Shown: in pieces, positions 1 to 7,909 of the stretch
How positions within the stretch are numbered: the first letter of the stretch is position 1
How the letters are laid out: every line of letters starts with the position of its first letter
Assembly: GCA_963706605.1 (NCBI GenBank)
Contig: OY970165.1
Span: 744,001 to 808,000 of the forward strand
Length of the DNA stretch: 64,000 nucleotides
Origin: VRUE01 sp963706605
Lineage (GTDB): Bacteria > Actinomycetota > Thermoleophilia > Solirubrobacterales > 70-9
Direction of reading: 5' to 3'
Made by a program: the position numbers and the translations under genes
The notes under the pieces: model-generated
The model's database searches: none
The model's input: only the letters and a program-made list of their open reading frames with translations
Told to the model about the DNA's origin: nothing

Positions 1-436
1 AGTCGAAGCGGCCGCTGACGTAGCCCATGCCGCCGCCGGAGGACTGCTGGGAGATCGCCACCGCCGGGATGCCGAGCACGATCCCCTCGAAGGCCGCAGC
101 GACGGTGCCCGAGTAGGTGATGTCGTCGCCGAGGTTGGCCCCGTGGTTGATCCCGGAGACGATCAGGTCCGGGCGATGCCCGACCAGGCCCAACTCAGCG
201 AAGCGAACGCAGTCGACCGGGGTGCCGTCGGTGGCGAAGCCGCGGTCGCCGTCGCCAAACTCGACCTCCTCGACGGTCAGCGGCGAGCGGGTCGTGATGC
301 TGCGCGCCGTCGCGCTGCGGTTGGAGTCCGGGGCGATCACGTCCACGTCCACCCCGTCGAGCTCGCGCAGGGCTCGCCGCGCCGCCTGCAGGCCGGGGGC
401 AGAGATTCCGTCGTCGTTGGTCAGGAGGACGCGCAC
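1..436 (-). CDS. surE: 5'/3'-nucleotidase SurE (C-terminus outside window)
   Basis: N-terminal 145 residues of a SurE phosphatase, which dephosphorylates nucleoside monophosphates with a divalent metal. Visible motifs are LTNDDG at residues 5-10 with the metal-binding Asp pair, APDSNRSA at 36-43, and SGINHGANLGDD at 94-105 with the metal-binding Asn. The GTG at 434-436 is chosen because the family begins M-R-I/V-L-x-T-N-D-D and no better start lies upstream in frame. The gene is divergent from truA, and a long inverted repeat fills the space between them. The rest of the gene runs off the left edge, so whether it is intact cannot be judged. Confidence 0.93.
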   Translation of the reverse strand, partial: MRVLLTNDDGISAPGLQAARRALRELDGVDVDVIAPDSNRSATARSITTRSPLTVEEVEFGDGDRGFATDGTPVDCVRFAELGLVGHRPDLIVSGINHGANLGDDITYSGTVAAAFEGIVLGIPAVAISQQSSGGGMGYVSGRFD

Positions 437-450
437 GTTGGCGATTCTAG

Positions 451-571
451 GGACGGGGGAGGGGGTGTCCCCGCGTTGCTGGGTTTTTCGCCCGCTGCGC
501 TTGCGTCTCTTGCTGAGTCGGGGGGCGAAAAACAGGACGCCGCTGCCGCGAGGACACCCCCTCCCCCGTCC
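451..571. repeat. Long hairpin element, copy 1
   Basis: An imperfect inverted repeat. Arms at 451-475 and 547-571 pair at 24 of 25 positions. A second nested stem is formed by the T5 tract with CGCCC (484-493) and GGGCGAAAAA (523-532). Core blocks GCTGGGTTTTTCGCCCGCTG (478-497), GCTGAGT (around 512) and 524-547 recur almost unchanged at 23639-23708, but the arms there have a different sequence that is still self-complementary. It sits between divergent surE and truA and probably contains or overlaps their 5' untranslated regions. It could be a mobile palindromic repeat, a structured RNA or a bidirectional terminator. A poly-U tail is not evident. Confidence 0.8.
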
Positions 572-592
572 TCACGACGGCATACTGCGCGC

Positions 593-1324
593 GTGACCAC
601 CGTTCGGTTGGAGCTTGAATACGACGGGTCGGGCTTCAGGGGATGGGCCGCGCAGCCGGGGCTGAGGACTGTGCAGGGGGAGCTGGAGGCTGCCTTGGCG
701 ACCGTGTTGCGAGAGCCGGTGCAGCTGACCGTGGCTGGGCGCACCGACACGGGGGTGCATGCTCTGGGGCAGGTGGCCAGCTTCGTCACCGAGGCCGACG
801 TTCGGGAGGATCTGGCACGGCGGCTTAACGGCGTGAGCCCCGACGACATCGCCGTCACCGCGGCGAACGCGGTCGAGGATGGCTTTGACGCACGGCGCGA
901 CGCCAAGTCGCGCAGCTACCGCTACAGGCTCCTCACCCGCTCCGCGCCGAGTCCCTTCGAGCAGGGCCGCGCCCTCTGGTGGCCCCATCGCGTCGACCTG
1001 GAGGCGCTGAAAGCCTGCGCCGCGGCCCTGCGCGGCACACACGACTTCACCGCCTTCACCCCCACCCAGACCGACCACGTCCGCTTCGACCGCGACATCC
1101 TCGACGCCGGCTGGGAGCAAGACGGAGACCTCCTCGTCTTCCGAGCAACCGCCGACGCCTTCATGAGAAACATGGTCCGAATCCTCGTCGGCACCATGCT
1201 CGAAGTAGCCAACGGCCGTCGCTCCATAGACAGCTTCACGAAGCTCCTAGATGGAGCTCCCCGCAGCGCTGCGGGGGACACGGCTCCCCCCCACGGGCTG
1301 TACTTGGAGTCAGTCGCCTACTAG
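593..1324 (+). CDS. truA: tRNA pseudouridine(38-40) synthase TruA
   Basis: TruA converts uridines 38-40 of the tRNA anticodon arm to pseudouridine. The product is 243 residues, normal for the family. The catalytic motif GRTDTGVHALGQV has the essential Asp at residue 52, the N-terminus reads LELEYDGSGFRGWA, and the C-terminus has the family signature GDTAPPHGLYL. The GTG at 593 is chosen because homology starts there; the frame stays open upstream to 143 but only through the antisense of surE and the hairpin. No clear ribosome-binding site precedes it. The stop TAG shares the bases CTAG with the stop of convergent rplQ. In many actinobacteria truA follows rplQ on the same strand; here it faces it. 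Confidence 0.93.
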   Translation: MTTVRLELEYDGSGFRGWAAQPGLRTVQGELEAALATVLREPVQLTVAGRTDTGVHALGQVASFVTEADVREDLARRLNGVSPDDIAVTAANAVEDGFDARRDAKSRSYRYRLLTRSAPSPFEQGRALWWPHRVDLEALKACAAALRGTHDFTAFTPTQTDHVRFDRDILDAGWEQDGDLLVFRATADAFMRNMVRILVGTMLEVANGRRSIDSFTKLLDGAPRSAAGDTAPPHGLYLESVAY

Positions 1325-1674
1325 ACGAGCTCGAGATAGACCATCTCGGTCGAGTCCGACCGACGCGGGCCAAGCTTGATGATCCGCGTGTACCCACCGG
1401 GCCGCTCCGTGTAGCGCGGGGCAACCTCCTCGAACAGCTTGTGCACGATGAACTTGTCGTTGTGCAGGGTCGCCAGCGCCTGGCGACGGGCGTGCAGGTC
1501 ACCGCGCTTGGCGAGCGTGATCAACTGCTCGACCTCGGGCTTGACAGCCTTGGCCTTTGCCTGGCTGGTCTTGATCCGCTCGTGCTCGATCAGCTGCTTG
1601 GAGAGGTTTGAGAGGAGCGACTCCCGATGCGCCGCGTTGCGGCTCAATTTGTTGCGTTTCTTGCGGTGGCGCAT
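1321..1674 (-). CDS. rplQ: 50S ribosomal protein L17
   Basis: L17 lies near the exit tunnel of the large subunit. The 117-residue product begins MRHRKKRNKLSRNAAHRESL, the standard bacterial start, and ends in the typical aromatic/hydrophobic tail (GYTRIIKLGPRRSDSTEMVY). It is the last gene of the alpha operon, 32 bp after rpoA. Its stop overlaps that of truA on the other strand, so there is no room for a separate terminator. Confidence 0.97.
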   Translation of the reverse strand: MRHRKKRNKLSRNAAHRESLLSNLSKQLIEHERIKTSQAKAKAVKPEVEQLITLAKRGDLHARRQALATLHNDKFIVHKLFEEVAPRYTERPGGYTRIIKLGPRRSDSTEMVYLELV

Positions 1675-1706
1675 CGGTTTTCCTCAGTCCGCTCTCTCGC
1701 GCTTCC

Positions 1707-2693
1707 TCAGTCTCGCTGCAGATCGAGGCCGCGGGCCTGCAGGGTCTCGATCACTTCCTCGATCGACTTCGAGCCGAAGTTGGGGATCGCGTTCAGCTCT
1801 GAGCGAGTCTTCCGGACCAGGTCGCCGACCGTCTGCACGCCGGCGCGCTTGAGGCAGTTGTAGGAACGCACACCCAGCTCCAGCTCCTCGATCAGGATCT
1901 CGTCGAGGCCGTTGTTGGCGGCGACACCCGCCCCGTCGCCAGCGATGCCGGCCAGCCCTTCGGCGGGCAGCGGCGCAACCGGCTCACGCGTGGTCAGCTC
2001 CTCGACCCGCTCGGCATCGGTAAAGATGGCCAGGGTCTTGATCAGGATCTCCGAAGCCTCCCGCAGGGCGGCCGCGGGCTCGATCGAGCCGTCGGTCTCA
2101 AGATCGAGGGTCAGTTTGTCGAAGTCGGTCCGCTGGCCGACACGAGCCGTCGCCACCGAGTAGGAGGCGCGCCGGATCGGCGAGAAGATCGAGTCGATCG
2201 GGATTACGCCAATCGGCTGGTCGTCGGACTTGTTTTCTTCGGCGGGCGAGTAGCCGCGGCCGCGGCCGATCGTCAGGTAGACCTCGAGCTTCGTTTTCTT
2301 CTCCAGCGTCGCGATCGGCGCGTCGGGGTTGAGGATCTCCACCCCAGAGGGAAGATCGATGTCCTTGGCCTTGACCTCACCGGGGCCGGTGGCGACCAGC
2401 GGTGCCTCGACCTCGTCGGCGTCGGTGTGCATGCGGACGACGAGGTCCTTCAGGTTGAGGATGATGTCGGTGACGTCCTCTTTGACGCCCGGCACGCTCG
2501 AGAACTCGTGCGAGACGCCCTCGATGCGGACGCTGGTTACGGCAGCGCCTCCCAGCGAGGAGAGCAGCACACGGCGGAGGCCGTTGCCGAACGTGTAGCC
2601 GAAGCCCTTGTCGAGGGGCTCGATCGTAAAGGTGCCGCGGCGGTCATCCGCCTTCTCTGCGGTTATACGAGGGACCTGAAAGTCAGTGGTCAT
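1707..2693 (-). CDS. rpoA: DNA-directed RNA polymerase subunit alpha
   Basis: Alpha dimer nucleates assembly of RNA polymerase. The 328-residue product has an N-terminal assembly domain (about 1-230; FTIEPLDKGFGYTFGNGLRR near the start) and a C-terminal domain of the helix-hairpin-helix type (about 262-328; LGVRSYNCLKRAGVQTVGDL then IPNFGSKSIEEV) that contacts promoter UP elements and activators. The linker (about 235-262) is Ala/Gly/Pro-rich. It lies between rpsD and rplQ in the usual alpha-operon order. Confidence 0.98.
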   Translation of the reverse strand: MTTDFQVPRITAEKADDRRGTFTIEPLDKGFGYTFGNGLRRVLLSSLGGAAVTSVRIEGVSHEFSSVPGVKEDVTDIILNLKDLVVRMHTDADEVEAPLVATGPGEVKAKDIDLPSGVEILNPDAPIATLEKKTKLEVYLTIGRGRGYSPAEENKSDDQPIGVIPIDSIFSPIRRASYSVATARVGQRTDFDKLTLDLETDGSIEPAAALREASEILIKTLAIFTDAERVEELTTREPVAPLPAEGLAGIAGDGAGVAANNGLDEILIEELELGVRSYNCLKRAGVQTVGDLVRKTRSELNAIPNFGSKSIEEVIETLQARGLDLQRD

Positions 2694-2733
2694 GAGTTCC
2701 TTGCGTATGGGGTGTTTCAGAAATCGGTCCGGA

Positions 2734-3354
2734 CTACTTGGAATACAGCTCGACGATCAGCTGCTCCTGCACCGGCGCCGAGATCTCCGCGCGCTCAGGA
2801 AGGCGCAGGACCTTGGCGGTAAGAGAGTCGTGGTCGGCCTGCAGCCAGGCCGGCACGGTCGAGACGAGCTCGGTCGCTTTGCGAATCGTGTCCGTCGCTG
2901 CCGAACCCGACTTGATCGAGATCACGTCCTCAGGACGCACCTGGTAGGAGGGGACGTCGACGCGGCGCCCGTTCACCAGCCAGTGCCCGTGACCGACCAG
3001 CTGCCGTGCCTGGCGTCGCGAGGCGGCGAAGCCGAGCCGCACCAGGACGTTGTCGAGGCGGGACTCGAGCAGGCGCAGCAGGTTCTCGCCGGTCACCCCC
3101 TCCTGGCGCGAGGCCTTGTCGTAGTAGGCGCGGAACTGGCTCTCGAGCACCTGGTAGTAGCGGCGCGTCTTCTGCTTCTCGCGCAGCTGCACGCGGTACT
3201 CGGACTGCCGCATCCGGCCGCGTCCGTGATCTCCGGGCGGGTAGGAGCGCCGCTCGACACCGCACTTGTCGGTGAAGCAACGCTCGCCCTTGAGGAAGAG
3301 CTTCTGACCCTCGCGTCGGCACTGCTTGCACTGGGCGGAGGTGTCGCGGGCCAT
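2734..3354 (-). CDS. rpsD: 30S ribosomal protein S4, zinc-binding form
   Basis: S4 is a primary binder of 16S rRNA and an assembly initiator. The 206-residue product carries Cys9, Cys12, Cys26 and Cys31, the four-Cys zinc knuckle of the C+ form, followed by the S4 RNA-binding domain (RLDNVLVRLGFAASRRQARQ to HWLVNGRRVDVPSYQV). Its ATG shares one base with the stop of rpsK (TGATG), so the two are translationally coupled. Confidence 0.97.
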   Translation of the reverse strand: MARDTSAQCKQCRREGQKLFLKGERCFTDKCGVERRSYPPGDHGRGRMRQSEYRVQLREKQKTRRYYQVLESQFRAYYDKASRQEGVTGENLLRLLESRLDNVLVRLGFAASRRQARQLVGHGHWLVNGRRVDVPSYQVRPEDVISIKSGSAATDTIRKATELVSTVPAWLQADHDSLTAKVLRLPERAEISAPVQEQLIVELYSK

Positions 3355-3755
3355 CAGACTCGCCTCCGCTTCTTCGGGCGGCAGCCGTTGTGGGCCTGCG
3401 GCGAGACGTCCTTCACGGTGGTCACGTCGAGGCCGGCCGCCTGCAGCGAGCGGATCGCGGTCTCGCGACCGGACCCGGCGCCCTTGGCAAATACCTCGAC
3501 CTTTTCGAGGCCGTGTTCCATGCCTTTCTTGGCGGCCGCGTCGGCGGTCACCTGGGCGGCAAACGGCGTCGACTTACGCGAGCCTTTGAAGCCGGCGGAT
3601 CCGGCCGACTCCCAGGCAATCACGTTGCCTTCGGTGTCGGTCAGAGTGACGATCGTGTTGTTGAACGAAGTCTTGATGTGGGCCTGTCCATAGGCAATGT
3701 TCTTTTTTACGCGGCGCCGAGGGCGGCCCTTGGCGGGTTTTTTGGCTGCGGCCAT
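3354..3755 (-). CDS. rpsK: 30S ribosomal protein S11
   Basis: S11 forms part of the platform of the small subunit at the mRNA exit. The 133-residue product has the family core HIKTSFNNTIVTLTDTEGNV and the C-terminal DVSPQAHNGCRPKKRRRV. The N-terminus is lysine/arginine-rich. Gene order rpsM-rpsK-rpsD-rpoA-rplQ is canonical. Confidence 0.97.
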   Translation of the reverse strand: MAAAKKPAKGRPRRRVKKNIAYGQAHIKTSFNNTIVTLTDTEGNVIAWESAGSAGFKGSRKSTPFAAQVTADAAAKKGMEHGLEKVEVFAKGAGSGRETAIRSLQAAGLDVTTVKDVSPQAHNGCRPKKRRRV

Positions 3756-3764
3756 CGGGTTCCC

Positions 3765-4148
3765 CTACCTCGCCGTCGGCGCCTTGCGCTTGCCGGCGAC
3801 GCTCATCCGGCGCGGGCCCTTGCGGCCGCGCGCGTTGGTCTTCGTCCGCTGGCCCCTGACCGGCAGGCCACGGCGATGGCGCAGACCGCGATACGAGCCG
3901 ATCTCCATCAACCGTTTGACGTCCTGTGAGCGCTCACGCCTCAGATCGCCCTCGACCTCGCGCCGCTCGACCGCTTCGCGCAGTTTCACGACCTCGTCCT
4001 CGGTCAGATCCTTGACCGAGGTATTGGGGTCGACTTTCGTCTCCGCCAAGATTTCCTGCGCGGTGGAGCGGCCGATGCCGAAGATGTAGGTGAGCCCGAT
4101 CTCAACCCGCTTGTTGACCGGGATGTTTATCCCCGCGATACGCGCCAT
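3765..4148 (-). CDS. rpsM: 30S ribosomal protein S13
   Basis: S13 sits in the head of the small subunit and contacts P-site tRNA and the large subunit. The 127-residue product begins MARIAGINIPVNKRVEIGL and contains the conserved helix-turn-helix YIFGIGRSTAQEIL and the basic tail RGLPVRGQRTKTNARGRKGP. Only 3 bp separate it from rpmJ upstream. Confidence 0.97.
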   Translation of the reverse strand: MARIAGINIPVNKRVEIGLTYIFGIGRSTAQEILAETKVDPNTSVKDLTEDEVVKLREAVERREVEGDLRRERSQDVKRLMEIGSYRGLRHRRGLPVRGQRTKTNARGRKGPRRMSVAGKRKAPTAR

Positions 4149-4151
4149 GAG

Positions 4152-4265
4152 TCAGCCCTGCCGCTGCTTGTGGCGCGGGTTCTGGCAGATCACGAGGACC
4201 GCGCCGTTACGGCGGATCACCTTGCACTTTTCGCACATCGGCTTTACGGAAGCTCGAACCTTCAT
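4152..4265 (-). CDS. rpmJ: 50S ribosomal protein L36, zinc-binding form
   Basis: A 37-residue protein, MKVRASVKPMCEKCKVIRR and onward, with the C-x2-C...C...H zinc ribbon of the C+ L36 form (Cys11, Cys14, Cys27, His32). It completes the large subunit late in assembly. The ATG at 4263-4265 gives the exact family start. The usual neighbour infA is not found between it and map; that interval (4266-4422) has no coding pattern. Confidence 0.96.
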   Translation of the reverse strand: MKVRASVKPMCEKCKVIRRNGAVLVICQNPRHKQRQG

Positions 4266-4329
4266 CGCTCCGGGGGTTGTCTCGACTACAGGACTCCCGC
4301 TCGCCCCATGAGTCGGGCAGGCAGGCACC

Positions 4330-4350
4330 AACAAACGGCCCTCTGGGCCG
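4330..4350 (-). terminator. Possible attenuator between map and rpmJ
   Basis: On the minus strand a 6-bp perfect stem CGGCCC/GGGCCG with a 3-base loop (4336-4350) is followed by TTTGTT. This is the shape of a weak intrinsic terminator or attenuator. It lies in the 157-bp gap that would normally hold infA. The stem is short, so function is uncertain. Confidence 0.3.
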
Positions 4351-4422
4351 ACCGAGAAAGATAGCAGGGGACGGGTTGCGACGACCGCCGCCGGAGCCAT
4401 GGTCAGGCCCAGCGGGTGACTC

Positions 4423-5181
4423 CTACTCGTCCTCGTGCCAGGGGGTGAGAATGCGGGGGCCGTCGGCCGTGACCGCAATCGTGAACTCGAAGTGGGCGGC
4501 CAGCGAACCGTCCTGGGAGTAGACGGCCCAACCGTCGTCGCCCATCCGGACCAGCGACCCTCCGGCATTGACCATCGGCTCGATCGCAAGCACCGTGCCC
4601 TCCTCCAACTCCGGCCCCCGACCCGGCTCGCCGAAATTGGGGACCTGCGGGTCCTCGTGCATTTCGCGACCGATCCCGTGCCCGACGAGGGTGCGAATGA
4701 TCGAGAGTCCTTCGATCTCCACAGCCCGCTGGATCGCCGCCGAGACGTCACCCAGGTGGTTCCCCGGCCGCATCTGCTCCGCCCCGGCGAACAGCGCCGC
4801 CTTGGTCACGTCGAGCAGCTTGCGCGCCTCCGGGCTGACCGAGCCGATCGGCACCGTGATCGCCGCGTCCGAAACCCAGCCATCCTTGACGACCCCGACA
4901 TCGATCGAAAGCACGTCACCGCGCTTCAGCTCATAGGGGCCGGGGATGCCATGCACCACCATCGAGTTGGGCGAAGCGCAGATCGACGCCGGGAAGCCCC
5001 GGTAGCCCTTGAAAGCCGGCTCGGCGCCCTGCGAGCGGATGAACTTCTCCGCCGCGCTGTCCAGCTCCTTGGTCGTGACCCCGGCGCGAGCCTTGGCGGC
5101 GAGCATCCGCAGGCAGCGGACCAGGATCTGGCCTGAGGCGGCCATCTTGTCGACCTGATCCGGGGTCTTGCGGATGATCAT
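4423..5181 (-). CDS. map: Methionine aminopeptidase, type I
   Basis: Removes the initiator Met from nascent proteins. All five metal ligands are present in a 252-residue product: Asp94, Asp105, His168, Glu201 and Glu232, with His78 in the substrate pocket (VVHGIP). It has no N-terminal zinc-finger extension. The ATG at 5179-5181 is preferred over an in-frame GTG three codons upstream because MIIRKTPDQVDKM matches the family start. It follows adk by about 30 bp, the usual secY-adk-map order. Confidence 0.96.
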   Translation of the reverse strand: MIIRKTPDQVDKMAASGQILVRCLRMLAAKARAGVTTKELDSAAEKFIRSQGAEPAFKGYRGFPASICASPNSMVVHGIPGPYELKRGDVLSIDVGVVKDGWVSDAAITVPIGSVSPEARKLLDVTKAALFAGAEQMRPGNHLGDVSAAIQRAVEIEGLSIIRTLVGHGIGREMHEDPQVPNFGEPGRGPELEEGTVLAIEPMVNAGGSLVRMGDDGWAVYSQDGSLAAHFEFTIAVTADGPRILTPWHEDE

Positions 5182-5212
5182 CCGGTACACGCTAACCGTC
5201 CGGTCCAGCGAC

Positions 5213-5893
5213 CTAAATCGCCTCGTCGGCTTCCAGTTTCAGCGTCGCAAGAGCACGCCGCAGCTCATCGGCCACGGCGTCTGGCGCGGCACCCCCGTCG
5301 ATCCTCCGCAACAGGCTCTGGTGGTCGTAGAACTCGATCAGCGGCTCGGTCTTCTCGTGGTACTGCTCGAGCCGGTGACGGATTACGTCGGGCTTGTCGT
5401 CGTCGCGGACGATCAGCTCGCTGCCGTCGATGTCGCAGACACCCTCCCGTTGCGGCGGGTTGAAGTCGACGTGGAAGACGTGGCCGTTCTCGAAGCAGGT
5501 GCGGCGTCCGCCCAGCCTCCGCATCACCTCTTCGTCGCTCGCATCGATCAGGAGCACGGCTGTCAGCCCACGCTTCAGCTCGGCGAGCTTGGCCGCCAGT
5601 GCCTCGGCCTGGGGCACGGTGCGGGGGAACCCGTCGAGGATGAAGCCGTCCGCCGCCTCGGCCGAGTCGATCCGCTCGCCGATCGCCCCGACGATCACCT
5701 CATCCGGCACCAGATCGCCGCGGTCCATGTACGCCTTCGCGGACTTGCCCAGCTCGGTCTCGTCGCGCACCGCCGCTCGCAAGATGTCCCCGGTCGCGTA
5801 GTAAGGAAGCCGCAGATCCCCCTGCAACCGCTCCCCCTGCGTGCCCTTCCCACTGCCGGGGGGACCAAGGAGGACGAGGTTGAGCTCAGACAT
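5213..5893 (-). CDS. adk: Adenylate kinase, long-lid zinc-type
   Basis: Interconverts AMP and ATP with ADP. The 226-residue product has the P-loop GPPGSGKGT (10-18), the AMP-binding DGFPRT motif and a long LID domain carrying RRTCFENGHVFHVDF and REGVCDIDG, the zinc-ligand positions of Gram-positive enzymes (Cys/His...Cys/Asp variant). It is located between secY and map. Confidence 0.97.
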   Translation of the reverse strand: MSELNLVLLGPPGSGKGTQGERLQGDLRLPYYATGDILRAAVRDETELGKSAKAYMDRGDLVPDEVIVGAIGERIDSAEAADGFILDGFPRTVPQAEALAAKLAELKRGLTAVLLIDASDEEVMRRLGGRRTCFENGHVFHVDFNPPQREGVCDIDGSELIVRDDDKPDVIRHRLEQYHEKTEPLIEFYDHQSLLRRIDGGAAPDAVADELRRALATLKLEADEAI

Positions 5894-5932
5894 AGGAGGG
5901 ATCGCCGGTTGGGGCGCGGCGAGTAAAACAGC

Positions 5933-7207
5933 CTATTTCAAGAAGCCCTCGTAGTTGCGCATCATCAACTGCGCCTCCAATTGCTTGACCGTGTCCAGGG
6001 CCACGCCGATCACGATCAGTATCGAGGTGCCGCCGAAGAAGAAGTTGGCCGAGGTCTGGCTGATCAAGATCGTCGGCAACGCCGCCACCGCGCCCAGATA
6101 CAGGGCACCCGGGAAGGTCAGGCGCGAAAGGATCCGGTCCAGATACTCGGCGGTCGGCCGTCCGGGGCGCACCCCGGGAATGAAGCCGCCGTATTTCTTC
6201 AGGTTGTCTGCCTGGTCCACCGGGTTGAAGGTGACCGCCGTGTAGAAGTAGGTGAAGATGATGATGAAGAAGACCTCGCCCACGACATAGGCCCAGCCGT
6301 TGGGGCTGAAGAAGGCGGCGAAGTCAAGCGCAGCGGGGGTATTGAGCAGCTGCCCGATCGTCGGCGGGAAGGCCATGATCGAGGCGGCGAAGATGACCGG
6401 GATCACCCCTGCCATGTTGACCCGCAGCGGCAGATAGGTGGAGCCGCCGGAGGTCATTTTGCGACCGACCACGCGTTTCGCGTACTGGACGGGGATGCGG
6501 CGCTGCCCCTCCTGGACGAAGACGATCGCGACGATCACCGCCAGCGCGATGAAGGGCATCATCACGACGAAGACCTGGTCCGGATTGGTCCACCAGGCCT
6601 GGATCCCGTTCGGGATGCGGGAGACGATCGAGGCGAAGATCATCAGCGAGATCCCGTTGCCGATGCCGTGCTGGGTGATCAGCTCGCCCAGCCACATCAG
6701 CAGCGTGCAGCCCGCGGTAAGGCAGATCACTATCAGCAGGACTTTGGGGCCGGTCAAGCTGCCGAGGACGTTTTTCCCACCGGCCTGGCTGCCGAACGAC
6801 CGGAACAGGAAGACGTAGCCAAAGGACTGCGCGAAGGCCAGCCCGACGGTCAGGTAGCGCGTGTACTGGGTGATTTTCTGCTGGCCGACCTCACCCTCTT
6901 TCTGCAGTTTCTCCAGCGACGGCACGACCACCGTCAGCAGCTGCAGGATGATCGAAGCGGTGATGTAGGGCATGATCCCCAGCGCAAACAGGGAGAGGCG
7001 CGAGAGACCACCGCCCGAAAAGAGATTGAGGAAGCCCAGAATGTTGCTGCCGGCGAAGTTGTTGCCGAGTTCCTTGACCGCGTTTGCATCGACGCCTGGC
7101 GCAGGGATGTACGCGCCGAGCCGGTAGAGCAGCAGCATCGCCGCGGTGAACGCAAGCTTCTTGCGGATGTCCGCGACGCTGAAAGCGTTCGCAATAGTCC
7201 TGAGCAT
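5933..7207 (-). CDS. secY: Protein translocase subunit SecY
   Basis: The channel of the Sec translocon in the cytoplasmic membrane. The 424-residue product has about ten hydrophobic segments, the N-terminal plug region after FTAAMLLLYRLGAYIPAPGV, and conserved PYITASIILQLL. Its ATG overlaps the TAA of rplO (TAATG). The partner secE lies in this window at 35664-36188. Confidence 0.97.
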   Translation of the reverse strand: MLRTIANAFSVADIRKKLAFTAAMLLLYRLGAYIPAPGVDANAVKELGNNFAGSNILGFLNLFSGGGLSRLSLFALGIMPYITASIILQLLTVVVPSLEKLQKEGEVGQQKITQYTRYLTVGLAFAQSFGYVFLFRSFGSQAGGKNVLGSLTGPKVLLIVICLTAGCTLLMWLGELITQHGIGNGISLMIFASIVSRIPNGIQAWWTNPDQVFVVMMPFIALAVIVAIVFVQEGQRRIPVQYAKRVVGRKMTSGGSTYLPLRVNMAGVIPVIFAASIMAFPPTIGQLLNTPAALDFAAFFSPNGWAYVVGEVFFIIIFTYFYTAVTFNPVDQADNLKKYGGFIPGVRPGRPTAEYLDRILSRLTFPGALYLGAVAALPTILISQTSANFFFGGTSILIVIGVALDTVKQLEAQLMMRNYEGFLK

Positions 7208-7737
7208 TACGGCTCCAGAGTGTGACAGGAACCGCCGGCCGCCTCGATCTTCTCCCTGGCGGTCGCGCTGAAGGCGTGCGCGTGAACCTCGAGCTTCTTC
7301 GAGATCTCGCCGCGGGCGAGGATCTTGACCGGGTCGGAACGCTTTGCGAGCCCCTTCTCCCGGAGCGTCTCGACGTTGACCTGGGCGCCGCTGTCAAAGC
7401 GCTCCTCCAGATCGCCGATGTTGACCGGCTGGGTCGACGTGCGGAAGTTCTCGAACGGCATCGACTGCTTTTTGTGCGGCCCGCGAAGCTTTCGCATCCG
7501 CATGTGGATCGGGTTCTGCCCGCCCTCGTAGCCGGCCTTCTTCTTCGCGCCGGCGCGAGAGCCGGCGCCCTTGTGGCCGCGCCCTGAGGTCTTGCCGAGT
7601 CCACTCCCCTCGCCGCGACCAAGCCGCTTGCGCGGCCGTTTCGAGCCCGGCTTCGGCGACAGGTTGTGAAGCCCGATCTCCAGCGTGCGCTCACTCGGAG
7701 CGTCGTCGGCTTTCGCTTTCGAAGCTTTCTCAGCCAC
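7207..7737 (-). CDS. rplO: 50S ribosomal protein L15
   Basis: L15 is a late assembly protein of the large subunit. The conserved core runs from LHNLSPKPGSKRPRKRLGRG through SGRGHKGAGSRAG and GYEGGQNP. The GTG at 7735-7737 is preferred: it gives MAEKASKAKADD and overlaps the rpmD stop by 8 bp, as in the rest of this tightly coupled cluster. The first 20 residues are a short Lys/Ala-rich extension. Product 176 residues. Confidence 0.94.
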   Translation of the reverse strand: MAEKASKAKADDAPSERTLEIGLHNLSPKPGSKRPRKRLGRGEGSGLGKTSGRGHKGAGSRAGAKKKAGYEGGQNPIHMRMRKLRGPHKKQSMPFENFRTSTQPVNIGDLEERFDSGAQVNVETLREKGLAKRSDPVKILARGEISKKLEVHAHAFSATAREKIEAAGGSCHTLEP

Positions 7738-7909
7738 CGTCGACCTCAACCAGATGAGAAACAACCCGGATCTGCCCCTGCAGCTGCGGCGAGTCCTTCC
7801 GCTCCACAGCCCGCCCGATCTTCCCCAGCCCAAGCGCCGCGAGCGTCGCTTTCTGGCTCGGGTTGGTGCCAGCCACAGACTTGACCTGCTTGATCTTCAC
7901 CGCGCTCAA
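7730..7909 (-). CDS. rpmD: 50S ribosomal protein L30
   Basis: A 59-residue protein reading VKIKQVKSVAGTNPSQKATL then LGLGKIGRAVERKDSPQLQG, the L30 family pattern. The TTG at 7907-7909 is chosen: it overlaps the rpsE stop (TTGA), has GAGGAG eight bases upstream, and gives the usual MSA- start. An in-frame GTG three codons later is the alternative. The gene is short and starts with TTG, so it is easily missed. Confidence 0.93.
   Translation of the reverse strand: MSAVKIKQVKSVAGTNPSQKATLAALGLGKIGRAVERKDSPQLQGQIRVVSHLVEVDGG

Noticed and set aside
451..571. Ordinary intrinsic terminator for surE or truA
   Set aside because: Both flanking genes start here rather than end, no U tract follows the arms, and the core recurs at 23639-23708.
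143..592. Upstream extension of the truA frame to 143
   Set aside because: It runs through the antisense of surE and the hairpin repeat; TruA homology starts at 593.
1253..1285. Perfect 18-bp palindrome CCCCGCAGCGCTGCGGGG near the end of truA, thought at first to be another inserted repeat
   Set aside because: The encoded residues RSAAGDTAPPHGLYL are the conserved TruA C-terminus, so there is no insertion; the palindrome arises from codon choice.
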